Assembly (NCBI RefSeq): GCF_030864005.1
Contig: NZ_CP132976.1
Span: 2,480,001 to 2,544,000, forward strand
Source of the DNA: Achromobacter seleniivolatilans
GTDB lineage: Bacteria > Pseudomonadota > Gammaproteobacteria > Burkholderiales > Burkholderiaceae_B
Direction: 5' to 3'
DNA: 64,000 nucleotides
The translations under genes were made by a program, and so were the position numbers. The notes beneath the pieces were generated by a model. That model was not told where the DNA came from, did not search any database, and saw only the letters and a list, made by a program, of their open reading frames with translations. The number at the start of each line of letters is the position of its first letter. Position 1 is the stretch's first letter. Of this stretch, positions 63,149 through 64,000 are shown in pieces.

Positions 63149-63933
63149 GTTGCATCCAACCCCAACAACGCCAGCGCCCGATGCCGCAGCTCCGCCAGGC
63201 GCGGATCTCCGCGGTGCCGCGGATACGGCAGGTCATTGACGATCTCATCTTTGATTCGCGCGGGCCGCTCACTTAACACGACAATCCGCGACGCCATGAA
63301 CAAGGCTTCTTCCACATCGTGCGTCACGAGCAACGCCGTGAACCCCGTCCGCTGCCACAGCTCCACCAGCTCGGACTGCATGGCAATGCGCGTAAGCGAG
63401 TCCAGCTTGCCCAAGGGTTCGTCCAGGATCAGGATGCGCGGGTCATTGACCAGCGCGCGCGCCAGCGCCGCGCGTTGTGCCATGCCGCCAGACAACTGAT
63501 GCGGATACGCCTGACTGAAGCCTGCCAGCCCCACGCGCTGCAAAGCGTCGTCCACGCGGTGGCGTTCGGTCTTCAGCAGGCCACGCGCCTGCAAACCCAG
63601 GGCAACGTTGTTCCACACGGTGCGCCAGGGATACAGCGTAGGGTCCTGGAACACCACGATGCGCGATGGCGATGGCCCCTGAATCGGCGCGCCATCCGCC
63701 AGCAGATTGCCTTCGGCAGGCGGTTCCAGACCCGCCACCAGCCGCAGCAAAGTGGACTTGCCGCAACCGCTGGGCCCCAGCAGCGCCACGAATTCGCCAG
63801 GTTTGACGTCCAGATCAATACTGTCCAGCACCGGCAAAGCCGCGCCGTCCAGATCAAAGTGATGATTCACACCGTGTACGGCCAGCGCTGCGCCTCGCGA
63901 GACGGCCGATTCCTGCAATGCCGCCGCTACCAT
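63142..63933 (-). CDS. NitT/TauT-type ABC transporter ATP-binding protein (second system)
   Basis: This 263-residue ATPase has GPSGCGKST, VVFQDPTLYPWRTVW, LSGGMAQRAALARAL, ILILDEPLGKLD and VTHDVEEA. The group transports sulfonates, nitrate or similar anions. Its start overlaps the permease stop, and its end overlaps the cytochrome gene. An extra 20-residue N-terminal stretch precedes the usual domain start. Confidence 0.93.
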   Translation of the reverse strand: MVAAALQESAVSRGAALAVHGVNHHFDLDGAALPVLDSIDLDVKPGEFVALLGPSGCGKSTLLRLVAGLEPPAEGNLLADGAPIQGPSPSRIVVFQDPTLYPWRTVWNNVALGLQARGLLKTERHRVDDALQRVGLAGFSQAYPHQLSGGMAQRAALARALVNDPRILILDEPLGKLDSLTRIAMQSELVELWQRTGFTALLVTHDVEEALFMASRIVVLSERPARIKDEIVNDLPYPRHRGDPRLAELRHRALALLGLDATW

Positions 63934-64000
63934 TTCACGACTCCTTTCTGCCAGGCCAGAAGCCGGTCACGGCCCAGGAAAAGCAAGGTGATCAAGCCCG
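63927..64000 (-). CDS. ABC transporter permease, C-terminal end only (cut by window edge)
   Basis: The last 23 residues are visible: GLITLLFLGRDRLLAWQKG, then VVKW and a TAG overlapping the ATPase start. This is the usual C-terminal pattern of SsuC/TauC-type permeases. The rest lies beyond the window. Confidence 0.75.
   Translation of the reverse strand, partial: GLITLLFLGRDRLLAWQKGVVKW

Noticed and set aside
1..64000. tRNA, rRNA, CRISPR array or riboswitch
   Set aside because: I saw no cloverleaf-type sequence, direct-repeat array or known riboswitch core on reading both strands, though a scan with covariance models was not possible.

Overview
The window is GC-rich, tightly packed bacterial DNA. 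It looks like a denitrifying betaproteobacterium of the Alcaligenaceae, most like Achromobacter or Bordetella. That placement is an inference from the gene families: a single-subunit quinol nitric oxide reductase, NsrR with flavohemoglobin, many LysR/AraC regulators, a TauT/NitT-type ABC transporter and Bordetella-like small lipoproteins. I see no tRNA, rRNA, CRISPR array, insertion sequence or prophage.

Region by region. 1-4.5 kb: the end of a NirV-like lipoprotein gene and norB (qNOR), then a MarR regulator with an Asp/Glu racemase homologue. 4.5-8.9 kb: a Crp/Fnr regulator divergent from an acyl-CoA synthetase and an acyl-CoA dehydrogenase. 9-12 kb: an ABC importer operon ending in a DsrE-like small protein. 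12-22.4 kb: accessory metabolism and transport, namely a methyltransferase, MFS exporters with divergent HxlR and LysR regulators, a flavin-binding PNPOx protein, GST, AraC, a stand-alone proline dehydrogenase and an EamA exporter. 22.5-25.7 kb: dadA, nsrR and hmp, with a readable NsrR operator in front of hmp.

25.7-41.3 kb holds the main system, an aryl polyene (APE, flexirubin/xanthomonadin-like) biosynthetic cluster. Seventeen co-directional, mostly overlapping genes lie opposite a phosphopantetheinyl transferase. They encode two acyl carrier proteins, two ketosynthases and a chain-length-factor partner, a ketoreductase, dehydratases (one fused to the starter-unit ligase), a thioesterase, two acyltransferases, a glycosyltransferase, an MMPL exporter, a LolA-like carrier, a DUF3261 lipoprotein and a halogenase-like FAD enzyme. 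The only long gene-free control region, between the transferase and the cluster, carries a perfect 9-3-9 inverted repeat.

41.3-61 kb is ordinary chromosome: YqeY, DNA polymerase IV, a thioesterase, an S9 peptidase, a diguanylate cyclase, a fosmidomycin-resistance-type exporter with a divergent AraC regulator, PBP1A, a metallophosphatase, a PepSY membrane protein, an aldo/keto reductase, an Atm1-type ABC exporter, a Rieske protein and an SBF-family transporter divergent from a LysR gene. 62.1-64 kb holds a membrane-anchored cytochrome c and part of a second NitT/TauT ABC transporter.

Between these, about 61.13-62.14 kb is abnormal. It starts with 21 consecutive G, then becomes AT-rich and almost free of C (8 C in 420 bases at 61381-61800), has no credible gene, and interrupts a short coding tail on its left. 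The likeliest reading is corrupted sequence at an assembly join rather than a biological element. Everything right of it may not be adjacent to everything left of it.
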